From NCBI RefSeq assembly GCF_004210375.1, contig NC_134825.1:70237558-70301557 (forward strand): DNA of 64,000 nt, written 5' to 3'. Position 1 is the first letter of the stretch, and the number at the start of each line of letters is the position of its first letter. Below, piece by piece: positions 44,440-54,900 of this stretch. A program made the translations under genes and the position numbers. A model generated the notes under the pieces. It was not told the origin of the DNA and did no database searches. It worked only from the letters and a program-made list of their open reading frames with translations. This DNA is from Tachypleus tridentatus (lineage: Eukaryota; Arthropoda; Merostomata; Xiphosura; Limulidae).

Positions 44440-45490
44440 AGTTTTATTTTCTACTTTTTATACATTTGGCTTGAAACAACACTATAATCAATCTCAGTTA
44501 GTGTCGAGTACATGAAAAAATGTCAATTGTGGTTAAATGTTACTGAAATTTTTGATTTTATATAAAGAATAAACACTTGTTCCCCAAACAGCATACGAAA
44601 CGCCAGAACTGAAAACAAAATAAAATAGCGCATACAGAGTAAGTAATTTACAATGCCCTCAATGAGGTATATATACACAGTTAGCCAATCAAACGCAATG
44701 AAAAATACATAAGATAAGCGAAACATTTTCATCCACATGCTGTAGTTTTCGAGGAGTATCAGCTCACAATGGTCGTTAATAGCAACATTTCCTGCAACAC
44801 ATCTTTGGGAGTGTCAATGTTTCTTGTTTATACAACTTTCTGCATTAAAATATTTGAAAAAAGGAACGGTTGCTGTTTAATACCATCCTACAAGATGGGC
44901 TAATCAGAGGTGAGACAGCTTGAAACTACTCTCAGTTGGGCAAAAACAGATTTTTTTTATTCAATCTGTATTTAATCTTGAAACTTACGAAACCGAGATG
45001 CGAATAAAACATAAATTACAGATCAAGTGAGAGCCTGATTTTACAAAGATTTTCGCTAGTATGAACTAGGCTAGAGTGATTTTTAAAAAATTCTAAACTA
45101 ATAAACTTCCATCTTGAAACTTTGGCATTCTGTTGTTGAACGGAGAGCTTTCCTTATCGTCTATTAAAGTTAGCATGAAAACGTACCAGTTCTGGCAGTC
45201 GGTTTTGAAGTGAGCACATAATTTTTACTTATATTGCAATGGGAAAGAACAAATATGTATGCGGATCTATAAATAATTATTAATAATTTAACAACAGTTT
45301 GTAAAACCAACATACTTTATTCACAATAAAAACTAACGAATCATTTATTATGTAAAGAACTGGATTTTTAAAGTGTTATGTTTACAAGATGTTACAAGGT
45401 CGATAATTTCTTCTTCGGATGTAATCGCTTGAATCAAATTTTTTTCGAAACATTGTCTAGGTGACTGTGTATAACTACTTATTTTATGTA
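44440..45490. other. AT-rich spacer
   Basis: No feature seen; the minus frame 44523-44738 is hydrophobic with no signature. Confidence 0.4.
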
Positions 45491-45496
45491 TATAAA

Positions 45497-45514
45497 CACA
45501 CACACACACACACT
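45497..45514 (+). repeat. (CA)n microsatellite
   Basis: An ACACACACACACACACAC run. Confidence 0.9.
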
Positions 45515-45551
45515 TACACGCATTTATAGAAAGAAACTACCTGTTAATTCT

Positions 45552-45668
45552 GCTTGTTGTTAAACACAAGATTACAAAGCAAGTTATCTTTGTTGCACCC
45601 AACACGGGTATCGAAACTCGACTTTTAATGTTTGAAGACGTCATATTACCTCTGAGCCACCAGAGGCA
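45552..45668 (-). repeat. SINE-C (minus), diverged
   Basis: TTGTTAAACACAAGATTACA, GGGTATCGAAACTCG, and ATTACCTCTGAGCCACCAGA. Confidence 0.85.
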
Positions 45669-45699
45669 GTATATACTGAGAAAAATCGTTCAAGTAACT

Positions 45700-45700
<1 letters not shown>

Positions 45701-45730
<30 letters not shown>
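45701..45730 (+). repeat. (GT)n microsatellite
   Basis: About eleven GT repeats, then TATGTG. With the (CA)n at 45497 it places complementary runs on both sides of the SINE-C. Confidence 0.9.
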
Positions 45731-45731
<1 letters not shown>

Positions 45732-45734
45732 ACA

Positions 45735-46930
45735 GTGGCTAGACATTAATGTAGTACACAAAATTCTTTGATAATTATAATTCATTAAACGATATTAACT
45801 CTTATTCATATATTTGGACATTTTACAACAAAAATATACGATAATACCAATGTATAATATCACTCCAATTCATTTAAAGCATAACAGTCGGTTAAAACAT
45901 TAAAAACACAATAAAACATTTCTTCAATAGCGAGATCGTAACGTATCGTTGCCCTAACTATTCACCCATGTGATACTCTGAAAACTCGTTTGTTTGTTCT
46001 ATGAATTTGAACTACAAGATGTATCAGCACGTGCTATGCAGTTGTATAAAATCGCGGTCCTAATCTATGACGGCTTTGACAGAATGGACAATACAACATA
46101 ACAAAAATTCACTACACGGGTTTTATTGAGTTCAAACTAATTTTCAGTTTCTTTTCAAGTGGGATCAAATTTACTAGTTGGCTAAGCCTTCTCAGCAAGA
46201 CGAATTCTAAGAATCCACGATTCAGATTATAATATTATAATATGTTAATCACACTACATCCAATGCCGACGGGATCTTCCTTCTGATACCAGAAATGGCT
46301 AGTATACGATAGCAGTAGGAAGGAAGGAAAACCTGACAGGTATTTCAATTTAAATATATCTGTCCCAAGTGCTTAGAAACAGAGATAACCGGAGGTGCTC
46401 AGAAAATTTATTTCTCTTCACTCCGCACACGAGATTTGATTGTTGTTCGTGTTGATGGTAAACTGTTAACTACGTGAGCAAATAACTCTAATATTTTATC
46501 ACCCACCCAAAAATACAATTTATAAGAACAAAAAAACAACAACAAAGAGCTCAAATCTATTATTATTCATCTATTTTGCACTGGAGATCAAATATGATAA
46601 GAGATTCAAAGAAACTTAGTATATGATTTTCATGGACCTATTCAGGAGGAGGTTAAAATGACGTGCTGCTATACTATCACTAGTGAGAATCTGTAGGGTT
46701 GAAATCAAATAATATTTTATTGTCAAGAACAAGGGGCAGAAGGGTTGAAATCACTGAATCATCGTCAGTAGATAGTTGAGATGTTAAAACTACATCCCAC
46801 TGTGTCATTACGAGAGATGGTTTTAACAGTGTGTAGTCATAAACATAGTTATTTGAATAACCAATGAGTTTATATGTAAAAACTGTTCTAATAATTACAG
46901 CACATTTTCAAAATTTTATTTTTTTCATTA
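45735..46930. other. AT-rich spacer
   Basis: No feature seen. Confidence 0.4.
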
Positions 46931-46946
46931 TTAATAATTGGTTTAC

Positions 46947-47210
46947 TTTGAATTTCGCGCAAAGCTACACTAACCGTCTCTAATTTAGTAGTGTAAGATT
47001 AGAGGAAAGGCAGCTAGTCATCACCACCCACCGCCAACTCTTGGGCTACTATTTTACCAACGAATAGTGGGATTGACCGTAACATTATAACGCCCCCACG
47101 GCTGAAAGGGCGAGCATCTTTGGTATGATAAGGGATCCGAACCGGAAACCCTCGGATTACTACTCGAGTGCCTTAACCCCAGGGGTCATGCCGGGTCCCA
47201 TAATGATTGG
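46947..47210 (-). repeat. SINE-A (minus) with aged target duplication
   Basis: TAATAATTGGTTTACTT on the left and TAATGATTGGTTACTT on the right; body and head complete with a small deletion near the tail. Confidence 0.94.
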
Positions 47211-47229
47211 TTACTTATACATACATTCT

Positions 47230-48830
47230 TACACATCATCTTTCTTCTAAAGAATCTAATTAACTCATGAACCTGTATTTTCATGTTTTAATATTGACTT
47301 TTGACGAATATGAGAGTATTTAAATCATGATCATGATCTTTATCAATTTAAGGTAACCATAAACATGTTCTGTCATTTCATCGACACTTTTACACTATAG
47401 CAAAAAGTGTTAAATATGTAAACGTTTAGAAATTCAATCTGAAGAATTTCTCAACAAAATACAAATATTCAAGATTATCTATAATTGAAATTAATACAAA
47501 TGTTAATTGTTTAAACAATGATTCTTTAAATCACAACATTTTCTTTATTTTTGTTTTTAATGGCACATAAATTATTGGTTTGTTTTTTATCGACAATGCA
47601 TGTTCAATACATTGAATAATATATATAAATATATAGCGATCAGTTTTGTTTTCACTACTTAAAATTCAGTTTGCAAGTTAATGGAATACAGAGGATTTTA
47701 ACAAGCAAAAAATCTTTGATAAAGAGTTAGATATTTTACCCTAAAAAGTTCACACTTTAGTGCAAAAAATCTCACCTTTGAAGATACGTAGTTTACAGGG
47801 ACGTAGTTTACATTGCAGAGTGTGGTCTGTTCGGTACAATTTGTGGACCTTTACCTCAACGAAAATAATTTAAGTTATTTACATAAAAGTCAAATATTTA
47901 TTGAAAATCAGAAGAAAATTGACCTTTTAGAATACACAAATGGTTATTTGATCACCCACCACTATCACGCAGCTACACTTCTCGTTTAGAGAACTGATCT
48001 GGTTATATTCCTATTGCACAAAATGGTGGAAGCGTTCACTGTTCAGCTAGACATCGCACTTAACCACCTTACTTACTGCATGTGAGCTTCATATAGTCTT
48101 CTTTGCCATCTATTGCTAAACGTGAACAGTCACCACTTTGTTCTGTGTGGAATTTTGGATTGGGGTATGTGCTTTATTGCTTTCTAGTCTGGAAATTAAG
48201 CTTTTGCTTGTAAATCACAAAGGCACCCTAAACTGTCGCGGGTATTCATGGGTAAGCTCAAATATCAACATAACTGGAAACACTGTGGGTGATCAAAAGG
48301 ATCATCTTCTGTTTACACTTAGCTTAATTTTGTTCAAGAGCATATTTCAAACCTACAGGATCACCTGCAACTCACAAGGCTAGATTGAGCTTTTAAAGTG
48401 TTTTAGAAGTTGTTGTTAGACCTAATAGATCCTTGTTTGTGTGGAGCTGCTGGGTGTTGCTACCTATTAGTCAAATCTTAGGAAGACTTAAATGAAAACG
48501 TCTTGCATAGAAAGCACCAGTGCAACACTTAATCAACCAATCATTGTAGTATAAACGTAAACAATGTGATAGCTGATTCTGAGGGCTTCCTCACATAAGG
48601 AAGAACGGGACGGACAAGTACCCCTGAATTACTAAAAATACTTTTTATAAGTACACGGAAATGAAAAAGTATTTGTCATAGCAAGAAGGCATTAATTTTC
48701 TGCGCGTGTAGATTAACTTGAAATATCAAATGATCCCTAACATCAATACTTGTTTCACAATGATTTTTCTAATTGCCCCACTTTCACTGAGAAATTTTAA
48801 ATTCTAGTTGTTGTTGTTTTTCGTCTCGCA
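47230..48830. other. Spacer / possible 3' flank of the host gene
   Basis: 1.6 kb without recognised features. The frame 48138-48383 shows no domain. Confidence 0.4.
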
Positions 48831-49170
48831 CAATGATTTTGTAATTGCTTTCTTTCCACTCAGAACTCTTAAATTCTAGATTGATTTATTTTTCACAAAC
48901 TAGCGACTGGAAAACCATTTAAGGTTAAGTTTAATATTAAACTCAGTTGTATGCTCGCGTATACATACTTACAAACAAATGTAAAGGAATGCATAATAAA
49001 GATCTTGTTTTGGGTAATGAAGCTTAAATGTTTAGGCCCAAGCCCAAGAAATGTTAAAAAGAATAGTAAGCAGTTGTGAGACCTAGCCCTAAGTCACTAA
49101 GATGAGGGCCTAGAAAACTTCCTGTTAATGAAGGTTGTATGTCGGGAACATTATCCACTCGGAAATTACT
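48831..49170 (-). repeat. Tandem duplication unit 1 (copy of the host gene's 3' end)
   Basis: 340-bp unit repeated directly at 49171-49510 with about four substitutions. On the minus strand it holds a second copy of the last 38 codons of the exon at 49394-49796, the stop, and an AATAAA (48890-48885). The single difference within the coding part is synonymous (leucine CTA versus TTA). Confidence 0.95.
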
Positions 49171-49510
49171 AAATGATTTTGTAAGTGTTTTCTTTCCACT
49201 CAGAACTCTTAAATTCTAGATTGATTTATTTTTCACAAACTAGCGACTGGAAAACCATTTAAGGTTAAGTTTAATATTAAACTCAATTGTATGCTCGCGT
49301 ATACATACTTACAAACAAATGTATAGGAATGCATAATAAAGATCTTGTTTTGGGTAATGAAGCTTAAATGTTCAGGCCCAAGCCCAAGAAATGTTAAAAA
49401 GAATAGTAAGCAGTTGTGAGACCTAACCCTAAGTCACTAAGATGAGGGCCTAGAAAACTTCCTGTTAATGAAGGTTGTATGTCGGGAACATTATCCACTC
49501 GGAAATTACT
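49171..49510 (-). repeat. Tandem duplication unit 2 (in the host gene)
   Basis: The unit that is continuous with the exon: coding to the stop at 49394, then 3' UTR with AATAAA at 49230-49225. Confidence 0.95.
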
Positions 49511-49796
49511 AGCAAAGATGGTCTCGTTAGGCGAAGGTAAGGGATGTGTCGATGACATTGTGGGAGCTAAACTTGTAATTGTCGGTGAGGGTAGAAATTC
49601 TGGAACTGAGCCTAGAGAAGTTACTGGTTTTATGTCGCTGGAAAAAGACATCTCGTCTGGGCTGTTTGCTTGGTCTGAATCAGAAGTCTGAAGAAAATGG
49701 TCAATTGTTGATTTTTGACCATTTCTCTCTGTGACTTCAGACTCCGTATCTTGACCAGTGTCCATTCCGCCAGTTTTGCTTTGGTCACTGCTGTTC
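49394..49796 (-). CDS. Terminal exon of an unidentified host gene (Ser/Pro/Thr-rich C-terminus)
   Basis: Minus-strand exon of about 133 codons. Upstream is a long pyrimidine tract and TTTTTATTGCATAG, a good acceptor; the exon opens with one base completing a split codon, then NSSDQSKTGGMDTGQDTESE, VTERNGQKSTIDHFLQTSDS and SVPEFLPSPTITSLAPTM; it ends GLGLTTAYYSF and a stop. The sequence is acidic then Ser/Pro/Thr-rich, with no globular domain, membrane segment or coiled coil, as in the C-terminal tails of many transcription factors or signalling proteins. I do not recognise the gene. AATAAA follows the stop by about 165 nt. The ATG at 49804 lies in the intron side and should not be taken as a start. 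Upstream exons must lie at higher coordinates, probably beyond this window. The plus frame 49479-49691 is a shadow. Confidence 0.65.
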
Positions 49797-49804
49797 CTAT
49801 GCAA

Positions 49805-50365
49805 TAAAAAAAAAACAGTCGTCAGTTGTAAATATTTTATTTAAATCCGTGTGACAAACATTAAGTGAACATAATATTGGGAATGTCAAGATAACTGGCT
49901 TATCTAATGCGGCTTTATATATTAAACATTAAATTGTTATTCAATGATTAAAGTGAAAAAAATATGACAAATTTATTATTCAGAATTGTGATGCATCAGT
50001 CTGAGTATAAACATAGATTCACTATGTAAACTGTACAGCTTATTCACAGTGAATCACGAGTATAAATCTGATATTAAAGTGACAAGTGACGTGTAAAGTT
50101 TTCAATAAACACACACATGATTATGTTACAATAAGCAGAGGAAACCAAAACATACGTTGTCATTTGTAAAATTTGACAATTTGGTTTGTACGACGAAAAA
50201 AGGTTTGATGCATATACCAAAGAGAGAACAAACATTTAAGTGACAATTGGTTAACTTCATGTGTGGGAATATATTTATGTAATATAAATGTATATATATT
50301 CATGATGAGTTTTAAATTTAAGATCTGATAAAAATACGTTGTTATGCCCTTTAAGATAAAACAAA
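49805..50365. other. Intron-like AT-rich DNA
   Basis: Directly upstream of the minus-strand exon; no feature seen. Confidence 0.45.
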
Positions 50366-50368
50366 ATA

Positions 50369-51513
50369 TACTCTTCAAAAAAAGAAACGCAAAAGGCAAA
50401 ATATGAGACAAATTGTTAACAAGTTTATTCCGGGTAGTTCTGTATGACATGTGTGAAACTTTGCACATTCACTGCTGAACATCCAAAGTCTGCAAAGGCG
50501 AAGTCCACGCTCACTAGGTGAAGGTTAATGTCACTCAACGTCAATAACGAGTGTGCCCCCCGTAAGCATCAATAACTGCTTGGCATCTCCTGCCCATGGA
50601 AGCGATGAGATGAAAAATCACATCCTGTGGAATGGCTGTCCACTCAGACTGCAAAGCTGCTGCAAGCTGAGGTAGAGTCTGCGGTTGAGGTTGTCGCCGT
50701 CGCAGACGTCGGTCCAACTCGTCCCAAAGATGTTCGATGGGGTTTAAATCTAGTGATCTGAAGGGCCAGGGAAGAACGTTGATGTTGTTGTGTCTCAAGA
50801 AGACAGTGATGAGTTGGACTGTGTGAGGACGGGCGTTGTCATGTTGAAAAACGTCGTTGACGTTCACCATGATGGGTTGCACATGGGGCCTAAGAATCTC
50901 GTAGACGGTTGCGTACGGTCTGATCGGAAATCCTACGCAGCCCTGGTATGGTTGAGGCAGTAGACGTCGCAATGGTGGTCCTATCCCGAAGGTGACGTAA
51001 CCGGATGTAGCGATCTTGTGCGGGCGTGGTCACACGAGGTCTGCCAGATCGTGGACGGTCACGAGTTAATCCATGTTGTTGGTGTCGATTCCATAGCCTT
51101 GTGATGGTGCTTGGGTGGACATTCACAGCTCTGGCAACATCTGATCGAGATTCGCCTGATTCCAAGCGACCAATGGCGTTGTTGCGTTGTGCTTCAGTCA
51201 GTCTTGGCGTAACTGTATTGCGTGTCGGTGGCTTAACACTGAGCTATGGAAACCGAGAACCCGTCACTTTTATAGGGATTTTGCACATGTTGCTCTTGCA
51301 GAACATGCAGATCTCTGAAACAAATTTATTGGACACGCATGCGTTTTGGCGAAAAATCCGATGTTTTCCTCCGTTTTCAAAGTGCACAACTTTTCTGACA
51401 ATCAGTGCCTTAACACGTGTGACATCACATAATCTGAGCTTGTAACGTTATTACATATATATCTCTTTAAAATAACAAAAGTATCCTTTTTGCGTTTCTT
51501 GTTTTGAAGAGTA
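50369..51513 (-). mobile_element. Internally deleted Tc1-like element with intact ends and TA duplication
   Basis: 1145 bp. The left end TACTCTTCAAAAAAAGAAAC and right end (reverse complement) TACTCTTCAAAACAAGAAAC continue into GCAAAA; TA flanks at 50367-50368 and 51514-51515. It is GC-richer than its surroundings. Full elements of this class are about 1.6-1.7 kb. It lies in the presumed intron of the host gene, in the same orientation. Confidence 0.95.
50541..51240 (-). pseudogene. Tc1-like transposase remnant (first catalytic Asp deleted)
   Basis: From about 51240 the frame encodes the paired-type N-terminus (TPRLTEAQRNNAIGRLESGE, SRSDVARAVNVHPSTITRLW, DQTVRNRL), with no clear ATG. In another frame (50541-50972) it resumes at YEILRPHVQPI and includes the second catalytic region VFQHDNARPHT and the third, WPFRSLDLNPIEHLWDEL, ending AYGGHTRY as in related transposases. 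About 150 residues between them, with the first aspartate, are missing. It cannot catalyse transposition, but the ends look mobilisable in trans. The plus frame 51026-51445 is a shadow. Confidence 0.93.
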
Positions 51514-51515
51514 TA

Positions 51516-51723
51516 TGTTTATGCAATTCATTAATACTGGAAAGTGGAATAAGCTTATAGTTGGAGAAGAAACAATTACACACCTAGTGTTGTGGAAATA
51601 ACTTTGCTTCTGATTTAGCTGCCGCTCTTCTATCTCTAAGTTATTAGTGTAGCTGACATAATCCTCAACACATCCAGCACATGTATATCTGTAGATGACA
51701 TATAGTCACTTATTCTTAACTCC
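51516..51723. other. AT-rich spacer
   Basis: No feature seen. Confidence 0.4.
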
Positions 51724-51876
51724 ATAATTGACGGAAAACAAGAAGGTTGTACGTTTCACAAATACATCATGTATTCACTAATTCACTACTATTGTTCCAC
51801 CATGGCGAAACCATGGTCTTGAATAAATGATGTATTTGTGAAACTCACAGATGTCTTGTTTATCCTCAATTACGTG
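51724..51876. repeat. Long imperfect hairpin (inverted repeat)
   Basis: The core arms 51753-51777 and 51820-51844 are 25 bp with one mismatch (GTTTCACAAATACATCA inside). They extend outward to about 55 bp arms at roughly 80% match (TAATTGA and AAACAAGA blocks pair). The 42-base loop contains CCATGG-CGAAA-CCATGG. It is a candidate foldback element, a MITE remnant or a small-RNA hairpin. Confidence 0.8.
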
Positions 51877-51879
51877 ACT

Positions 51880-52160
51880 ATAAAGTTTCACCAAACATTG
51901 ACGGCTCCAAGTATCAATAAAAAAATTATTAACAACAGAAGTAAACACACTTTTTGTTTTTGCCCAAATTGAAACTAACTGATATTTAATTATTGTTGAA
52001 ACTAACTTCTATTTAACGATTGTTGTCTATACATGGTAGCACTATTGTTATTGATTTCTTATATACATTAAATATAACACTTTAGGGTATAGTGTTTTGT
52101 TGAAAATTCCGCTTACGGTATTATAAACGAAATTACATAAATAAATGAATACAAATTTAT
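51880..52160. other. AT-rich spacer
   Basis: No feature seen. Confidence 0.4.
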
Positions 52161-52173
52161 TTTCCTTCTAAGA

Positions 52174-52440
52174 GGGCCCAGCATGGCCAAGCGCGTAAGG
52201 CGTGCGACTCGTAATCCGAGGGTCGCGTGTTCGCGCCAAACATACTCGTCCTCCCAGCCGTGGGGGCGTTATAATGTGACAGTCAATCCCACTATTCGTT
52301 GGTAAAAGAGTAGCCCAAGAGTTGGCGGTGGGTGGTGATGACTAGCTGCCTTCCCTCTAGTCTTACACTGCTAAATTAGGGACGGCTAGCACAGATAGCC
52401 CTCGAGTAGCTTTGTGCGAAATTCAAAACAAACAAACAAA
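52174..52440 (+). repeat. SINE-A with perfect 11-bp target duplication
   Basis: TCCTTCTAAGA at 52163-52173 and 52441-52451. A short deletion within the B-box region; otherwise close to consensus. Confidence 0.97.
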
Positions 52441-53054
52441 TCCTTCTAAGAATGACTAGCTGCTCACAGTTCTGTGAAAAGGACTCATTATAATTTTTAC
52501 CAAGTTAACTTGAAAGATTGTACGAATAAACTATAAAAATGTCCAAAGAATGAAGTCGATGTGTGATATACACTAGTCCTAAAATTGTAGATTATCCACT
52601 GCAGTAAAAAAGCTGAACTGTATTCATGTTCCTATTCATTACATTTAGATATTTATTGTACAAGCGTGATTCTGTTATACCGTAATATTTCTTTCTTGTA
52701 CAACTAGTATAGAGTATGTTAGATATATACGTGATTTATTTCGAAACCTCTATGGATTTTTTTCACGTAGCTGATCATATCAATGATGACCAAAATCTCG
52801 CAATCTTTCGCGTACATAAAAATACATGCTGTAACTTTTGTTCTTAACTCTTAATCTATTATTTACGCGTTTATTTATGGGCTTTTACGAAGCTTGCATA
52901 GTCATAAAGGTGATGTAGAAACCTGTACACCCTGGCGTGGGTTGTTTAGAATAGCATATGTAGAAAGAAGGTTGAGTTGTGTGACTTAAGGGATGTGGTA
53001 TATTGAACTCGGGCCTCGGTCTCACTATAAAAGTGGATCATTCATATGCCTCTG

Positions 53055-53325
53055 GGTCCAGCATGTCCACGTGGTTAAGGCGCTCGACTCGTAATCTAAG
53101 GATCACGGATTCGAATCCCGGTCACACCAAACATGTTCGCCCTTTCAGCCGTGGGGGTGTTATACTGTGATGGCCAATCCCACTATTCATTGGTAAAAGA
53201 GTAGCCCAAGAGTTGGCGGTGGGTGGTGATGACTAGCTTCCTTTCCACTAGTCTTACACTGCTAAATTACGGACGGCTAGCACAGATAGCCTTCGAGTAC
53301 CCTTGCGCAAAATAAAAAAAAAACC
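53055..53325 (+). repeat. SINE-A
   Basis: GGTCCAGCATGTCCACGTGG head to CTTGCGCAAAATAAAAAAAA tail. Confidence 0.94.
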
Positions 53326-53329
53326 TAGC

Positions 53330-53689
53330 TTGCAGCTCTTTTGTTCTTTCTTTATGAATATCTTTCACTGGAAAGGACTATATCATAATACTTCAGCATG
53401 CTCATTTATAACGAAACTATACTATCGAATGATCAGGAAATTTTCGCTGACTAAATATATTTAGATGATTAACATGTCCTCGTGACGCAACGGTTTGTAC
53501 CTGTGCCAATACAACATTATGTTAGCATAAACAGGTTATTCTCATAAAATGTGATTAACCTTTGATGTAAGTATATGTAAGTGATTCTAATAATATATAG
53601 TACAGTACTAAAAGGTGATGGAAGATAATATAAGCATTAGACCCACAAGTAGTTTTTCAGATAGAATAGTTTGAAAATAAATTACTTAC
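53330..53689. other. AT-rich spacer
   Basis: No feature seen beyond the donor-like site at its right end. Confidence 0.4.
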
Positions 53690-53742
53690 GAAGAAGGTGT
53701 TGGTATTCCCATAGGTACAGACTATTAAGTATCGTCCAGTTC
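53690..53742 (-). CDS. Candidate 53-nt micro-exon (minus)
   Basis: On the minus strand AATTTCAAATATAG precedes and a consensus donor GTAAGTAATTT follows. Two frames are open (one reads TGRYLIVCTYGNTNTFF). The frame required to splice directly to the exon at 49796 contains a stop, so if both are real another exon or another gene is involved. Weak evidence. Confidence 0.2.
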
Positions 53743-53744
53743 CT

Positions 53745-54615
53745 ATATTTGAAATTACAACTATAAACACGGGCTACTTAACGTTCACTTAAATCAATAA
53801 CCTGATCAATCAGTATCTCTTGACTGCATTCAGTACCCAAACTCAGTACTTAAATGTTTACATATTAAATATATAATAATTATATATATATAATAATAAT
53901 TTCGTTCATATTAGTATATTTGAAAAACGGAAATATCTATTCTATACATTTCTTAGTTTAATAGTTACTTAAATTTTACAGAATTTTTTCATAATTTCAA
54001 TATTTTCTTTCTGATGTGGAAATCTAATTCTAAAGTAGCTTAAAATTAAATGTTATTTAACTCACATTTTGATTTTGTTTATCATAAATACGATCGTACT
54101 TTAAACAGGGTCGGTACTAGTAGTGTGGGGGTAGATCCCATGGAATGTTGTTAACCCCAGACTAATATCATTCATTAAAGTAATTCATATTTGTTTGAAA
54201 TTTGGTTTTAATATAAGTCTCATTTCTCATCCCTCCAGTTAAGAAAAGCTGAAACTGAGACTGACTTTACAAAAATTTGTTCAAATTAAGTCAGAGGAAC
54301 GAACCACTTGTGACAAACATTACTAATTATTTCATTATCAGTGAGCACCTAATCAAATTTATTGTTTTTAATCGTATCTAATAGTCTAAGTAAAATTTAA
54401 TTAGCTCTTGATGCTAGACTATTTAGTTCGATATAAAGCATCTTCATGTAAGCAACTTACACAGTAACAGGATAATTGAATGTACATATTAGTGAAGTTA
54501 GTCTGAGAGCTTACCTCAGTAACATGATAGTTGTATGTATATATTAATGAAATTGCTCGGTTAAATAAGAAGCTTCTTGATTTTTTAAATCATGTAATAT
54601 ATTTTACCTTTGTTG
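53745..54615. other. AT-rich spacer
   Basis: Contains a TA-rich run at about 53866-53900; nothing else recognised. Confidence 0.4.
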
Positions 54616-54616
54616 T

Positions 54617-54900
54617 CTAAAGTTTTATGTGCAGCACCTGGCCAAGTGTATGTTGTGCACAGACGTTGAATGTGAAGGTTTTTGGTTCTTGGTCCGTTGT
54701 CAAGAAAAGGTGCTTTACATCTTGGGGCCGTAGGCGCAATATACGATTGTCAAGTCCCTTATTAGTTTGGAAATGATTAACCCAAAAGTTGACAGTGGGC
54801 ATTGTTAACTAGCCCTTACCTTTTATTTATCAGTTTGAAGTTAGGGATGGCTATATGCGGGATAGAACTATGTTTAGCTTTGTGCAAATATTTTGAAATA
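54617..54900 (+). repeat. Very old SINE-D/A relative
   Basis: GCAGCACCTGGCCAAGTGTA head, CATCTTGGGGCCGTAGGCGC, AACCCAAAAGTTGACAGTGG, and GAAGTTAGGGATGGCTATAT keep the order of SINE blocks with heavy divergence. Confidence 0.55.

Noticed and set aside
49479-49691. 70-codon plus-strand frame opposite the terminal exon
   Set aside because: The minus strand has the splice acceptor, stop and poly(A) signal; this frame is a shadow.
51026-51445. 139-codon plus-strand frame
   Set aside because: Antisense of the Tc1-like N-terminal half and its terminal region.
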